IMG/VR virus record: IMGVR_UViG_3300027659_000020
Span: 25,557-89,556 of that record
DNA: 64,000 nucleotides
Strand: one strand, 5' to 3'
From: a virus
Positions 61,631 to 64,000 of the stretch are shown here, one piece after another (the first letter of the stretch is position 1; the number at the start of each line of letters is the position of its first letter). The position numbers and the translations under genes were made by a program. Below the pieces are notes generated by a model. That model was not told the origin of the DNA and did not search any database. It saw only the letters and a list, made by a program, of their open reading frames with translations.

Positions 61631-62431
61631 ATGAGCTGTGCTATCAAAGAAAATTTAACACCCGAAAATTATCAGGAAATAAAAACTAAACTTGAGAACG
61701 AAAATCTCGAGTCTTTTCCATCGGTGTTTCAGCAAGCACGAAATCTTGCAAAACAAGCTTGGTTGAGTGGAGTGGATGTTGCAAAGGGGAAGCCATTGCT
61801 ATCCACTGCAGAAAAAGCAGCAGAAAGAATAAAGATTTGTGAGGGCTGTGAGTTCTATAAGCAAGGTCGCTGCATAAAATGCGGATGTTTTATGACTGCT
61901 AAAATTCACGTAGAAAGTTCCAGATGTCCAATAAACAAATGGGGACCAGAACTACAAGTTATGAATTCGCCAGAGCAAGTGAATGCCGCAATGACTCGGG
62001 TTGAGCAGCCAGTTCAAAATATTAAGCAAAATGAGTTGCCGCGAAAAGAAATAAACGTAACAAATCTTTCAGAACAACCTACTGAAGAAATTTGGGTAGC
62101 ATCCAGGATTAACAATATTGTGTCTGAGATGAGCAAAATGATTGATTCTCCTGAGTTGGAGGCGAGATTTCCATACAAAGGGAACACCTATATGGTAAAA
62201 AAGATTAAGCCAGTTACAATCACAGTGGATAAAACCCGCGACTCAAATTTTGAAGATCTAGTGAAAAAGCATAGCAATCCGTCGGAACCGAAAACCTTCG
62301 ATTTTGAGAATGAGCAGTATTTTGTTGATATAACTTCAAGCAAAAACGAACCGCTTGTGTTCAAAATCAACAAAGAAATAATGCAGCATGCTTTTTCCCA
62401 AGTACATACTTTCAAGCTAGATCCGGTGTGA
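61631..62431 (+). CDS. Cys-motif protein of unknown function (266 aa)
   Basis: Residues 75-105 contain CEGCEFYKQGRCIKCGCFM and, farther on, SRCPINKWG, a small zinc-binding pattern (C-x2-C-x7-C-x2-C-x-C plus a later Cys) that I know from many uncharacterised phage proteins near structural genes. The N-terminal 70 residues are charged and helical. The C-terminal 130 residues are a different, beta-containing domain. A strong terminator follows. No enzymatic motif is visible. Confidence 0.6.
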   Translation: MSCAIKENLTPENYQEIKTKLENENLESFPSVFQQARNLAKQAWLSGVDVAKGKPLLSTAEKAAERIKICEGCEFYKQGRCIKCGCFMTAKIHVESSRCPINKWGPELQVMNSPEQVNAAMTRVEQPVQNIKQNELPRKEINVTNLSEQPTEEIWVASRINNIVSEMSKMIDSPELEARFPYKGNTYMVKKIKPVTITVDKTRDSNFEDLVKKHSNPSEPKTFDFENEQYFVDITSSKNEPLVFKINKEIMQHAFSQVHTFKLDPV

Positions 62432-62438
62432 AATACAC

Positions 62439-62462
62439 CGCAAACCGCGGTTTGCGCTTTTT
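62439..62462 (+). terminator. Intrinsic terminator before gp13
   Basis: CGCAAACC and its exact complement GGTTTGCG (62439-62456) with a tiny GC loop, followed by CTTTTT. It lies eight bases after the preceding stop and 16 bases before the next late promoter, isolating gp13 from fibre transcription. Confidence 0.75.
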
Positions 62463-62477
62463 GCGTTAAAGTAGTAG

Positions 62478-62485
62478 TATAAATA
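62478..62485 (+). promoter_or_regulatory. T4-type late promoter (TATAAATA) for gp13
   Basis: An exact TATAAATA ends seven bases before the gp13 ATG at 62493. The flanks resemble the site at 4746 (TATAAATAG, then TAC-TATGG), so the two may share a start-site context. Confidence 0.75.
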
Positions 62486-62492
62486 GTATACT

Positions 62493-63242
62493 ATGGCTTT
62501 ACCATCCTCTAGACAAGAACTTGTTGACTACTGCCTGCGGAAACTAGGCGCTCCAGTCATCGAGATCAACATCGATGATGACCAGATCTCAGACCGCGTA
62601 GATGATGCAGTGCAGTATTACCGCGAGTATCACTCCGATGCGGTGATTCGTACCTACGTCAAGCATCAGATTACTACTGCTAATGCCACGAATAAGTATA
62701 TCGATATTCCGGATCGCTATATATTCGTCTCTCGCATCTTTCCGATGACGAATAACTCATCGAGCTCATCGGGTATGTGGTCTGCTCGCTATCAAATGCA
62801 TCTGAATGATGTCTATGATCTGCAGTATGCTGGCGCACTGGTCAACTACGAGATGACTCGCCAGTTTCTAGAGATGCTGGATATGACTCTGAATGGCGTT
62901 CCTCCGGTGCGGTTCAACCGCCATATGAATCGGCTGTATATTGATGTGGACTTTGCCAATACAATTATCCCTGGCGACTGGATTATAATTGATGCGTCCA
63001 CCACAATTGACCCGGATCAGTATACCGATGTCTATAACGATATGTTTTTGAAGCGCTATACCACTGCTCTTATCAAGAAACAATGGGGAGCGAATCTGAT
63101 CAAGTTTGAAGGTATTCAGCTTCCTGGTGGAGTTACTATGAATGGCCGCCAGCTTTGGGATGATGCTAATGCTGAGATCGACAAGCTTGAGGATGAAATG
63201 GAAAGCAAGTGGGAAAAACCGATCGACTTCTTTGTGGGATAA
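62493..63242 (+). CDS. 13: gp13-like neck protein
   Basis: 249 residues (T4 gp13: 309). The N-terminus (LPSSRQELVDYCLRKLGAPV, IEINIDDDQISDRVDDAVQY, YREYHSDAVIRTY) is characteristic of gp13 in T4-like phages, and MTRQFLEMLDMTL, FNRHMNRLYIDVD and KKQWGANLIKFEGIQLPG are further conserved stretches. gp13 and gp14 form the neck that closes the filled head and accepts the tail. A terminator and late promoter precede it, and a homing endonuclease gene separates it from gp14. Confidence 0.93.
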   Translation: MALPSSRQELVDYCLRKLGAPVIEINIDDDQISDRVDDAVQYYREYHSDAVIRTYVKHQITTANATNKYIDIPDRYIFVSRIFPMTNNSSSSSGMWSARYQMHLNDVYDLQYAGALVNYEMTRQFLEMLDMTLNGVPPVRFNRHMNRLYIDVDFANTIIPGDWIIIDASTTIDPDQYTDVYNDMFLKRYTTALIKKQWGANLIKFEGIQLPGGVTMNGRQLWDDANAEIDKLEDEMESKWEKPIDFFVG

Positions 63243-63245
63243 TCT

Positions 63246-63836
63246 ATGAAAGAAGCATTCGTATATTCCTGGAGAAATAAAGACACTAATCGTCTTTACA
63301 TTGGATGGCACAAAGGCTCTCCAGATGATGGGTACGTCTGCTCAAGCAAAGTTCTGATGGAGGAGTATAAGAAAGATTGCAGCAAGTTTGAACGATTTAT
63401 CATTGCCGAAGGAACTGCTGAATATATGTCAGCACTTGAAGCTCAAATACTGAAAACAGTCAACGCCAAAGACAATCCAGAGTACTACAATCAGCATAAC
63501 GGGAATGGGCTGTATCATCTCAAACAACACACTGCTGAGGCCCGGGGGAAGATATCAAAGTCTAAGATCGGTAAGAAACGACCCGATTTGACGAAAAGAA
63601 ATTTAACAAACAACCCGGCACATAATCCAAATATCTCCAAAAAGATGGGAAGATGTATGAGGGGAGAGGCAAATCCTAGATTCGGCATTCAAGCTTCAGA
63701 GGAAACCAAGAAAAAAATATCTAAGTCTCTTTCGGGCAAATATGTTGGCATACAGCGTTCTGAGGAAACTAAAAGAAAAATATCCGAGGCCAAAAAATTT
63801 TATTGGGCAAACAGAAAATTAAAGCATAATGCCTAG
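63246..63836 (+). CDS. GIY-YIG homing endonuclease with NUMOD3 repeats
   Basis: 196 residues. The N-terminal 90 residues fit a GIY-YIG nuclease: FVYSWRNKDTNRLYIGWHKG with the tyrosine and Y-I-G pair, and a candidate catalytic Glu in SALEAQILKTV. Residues 95-190 contain NUMOD3-type DNA-binding repeats (SEETKKKISKSLSGKY and SEETKRKISEAKKFY). It lies three bases after gp13 and overlaps the gp14 start by eight bases, the usual setting of a free-standing homing gene in T4-like phages. It would cut gp13-gp14 DNA of related phages that lack it. Confidence 0.88.
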   Translation: MKEAFVYSWRNKDTNRLYIGWHKGSPDDGYVCSSKVLMEEYKKDCSKFERFIIAEGTAEYMSALEAQILKTVNAKDNPEYYNQHNGNGLYHLKQHTAEARGKISKSKIGKKRPDLTKRNLTNNPAHNPNISKKMGRCMRGEANPRFGIQASEETKKKISKSLSGKYVGIQRSEETKRKISEAKKFYWANRKLKHNA

Positions 63837-64000
63837 GAACGTTTATTTTTCTCAGAATGTTAGGTCCGAGCAGATTCTGTATGAAGATCTGATTGTTGAA
63901 TCACTTCGCATATACGGACAAGAAGTCATGTATCTTCCGCGGCATATGATTTCGCGAGACATGATTCTCAATGAAGCTATTGAGTCTAAGTTTGATGACG
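63829..64000 (+). CDS. 14: gp14-like neck protein, 3' end outside the window
   Basis: The first 57 residues are visible: PRNVYFSQNVRSEQILYEDL, then IVESLRIYGQEVMYLPRHMI and SRDMILNEAIESKF. This matches the N-terminus of gp14 in T4-like phages, in the expected position after gp13. The ATG at 63829 lies inside the end of the homing endonuclease gene. The frame is open to the window edge. Confidence 0.92.
   Translation, partial: MPRNVYFSQNVRSEQILYEDLIVESLRIYGQEVMYLPRHMISRDMILNEAIESKFDD

Noticed and set aside
1-64000. Prophage or plasmid interpretation
   Set aside because: No integrase, repressor, attachment repeat or plasmid replication gene was seen. The content is that of a lytic T4-like phage.

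Overview
The window is a 64 kb piece of a large, strictly lytic T4-type myovirus genome. The evidence is a nearly complete T4-style baseplate gene set (gp48, gp53, a gp27-like hub, gp5, gp25, gp6, gp8), the tape-measure block (gp26, gp51-like, tape measure), gp4, gp13 and gp14, the gp33-gp59-gp32 replication and late-transcription block, and T4-type late promoters (TATAAATA). Several proteins resemble the versions found in T4-like phages of aquatic bacteria (for example a gp32 without zinc cysteines and a DUF4815 baseplate protein). No integrase, repressor, tRNA or CRISPR array was seen. The host is probably Gram-negative, because the phage encodes an outer-membrane-type CsgG lipoprotein, but it cannot be named from this sequence. 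Most start codons have no clear Shine-Dalgarno sequence.

Layout. 1-3.7 kb: 5'-truncated DNA ligase and a chain of small overlapping genes. 3.7-4.7 kb (minus): a lipoprotein with a coiled coil and C-terminal membrane segments. 4.76-12.0 kb: one co-directional array starting at a late promoter, with a small virion-type protein, a beta-helix protein and small membrane proteins, then an accessory island: CsgF, CsgG, a curlin-like secreted protein, a FecR-domain protein and a CHASE2-type adenylate cyclase. 12.0-14 kb: small genes with a repeated A-rich leader and a secreted transglycosylase-like enzyme. 14-17.4 kb: conserved small proteins, gp33, gp59 and gp32. 17.4-22.6 kb (minus): tape measure, gp51-like reading frame joined to gp26 by a probable -1 frameshift, tail-tube-like protein, a gp2-position protein and gp4. 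22.6-39.5 kb (plus): baseplate genes in T4-like order. 39.5-61.6 kb: adhesion region with six collagen-like fibre genes, one coding for about 2,654 residues, several ending in S74 autoprocessing chaperones. A four-gene sugar-modification cluster (beta-propeller enzyme, GT17-methyltransferase fusion, methyltransferase, GT25-GT2 fusion) lies between the first fibre gene and the others. 61.6-64 kb: a Cys-motif protein, gp13, a GIY-YIG homing endonuclease and the start of gp14.

Two systems deserve attention. The first is the phage-borne curli-type secretion pair with its own curlin-like substrate, FecR protein and membrane cyclase, apparently expressed late. The second is the collagen-fibre locus with a GT25-type glycosyltransferase and two methyltransferases, which could decorate the Thr-rich collagen repeats in the manner of BclA or mimivirus collagens. 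A canonical U UUU UUC slippery site joining gp26 to a gp51-like frame directly before the tape measure, and late promoters lying only 7-8 nt from start codons, are further specific, testable observations.
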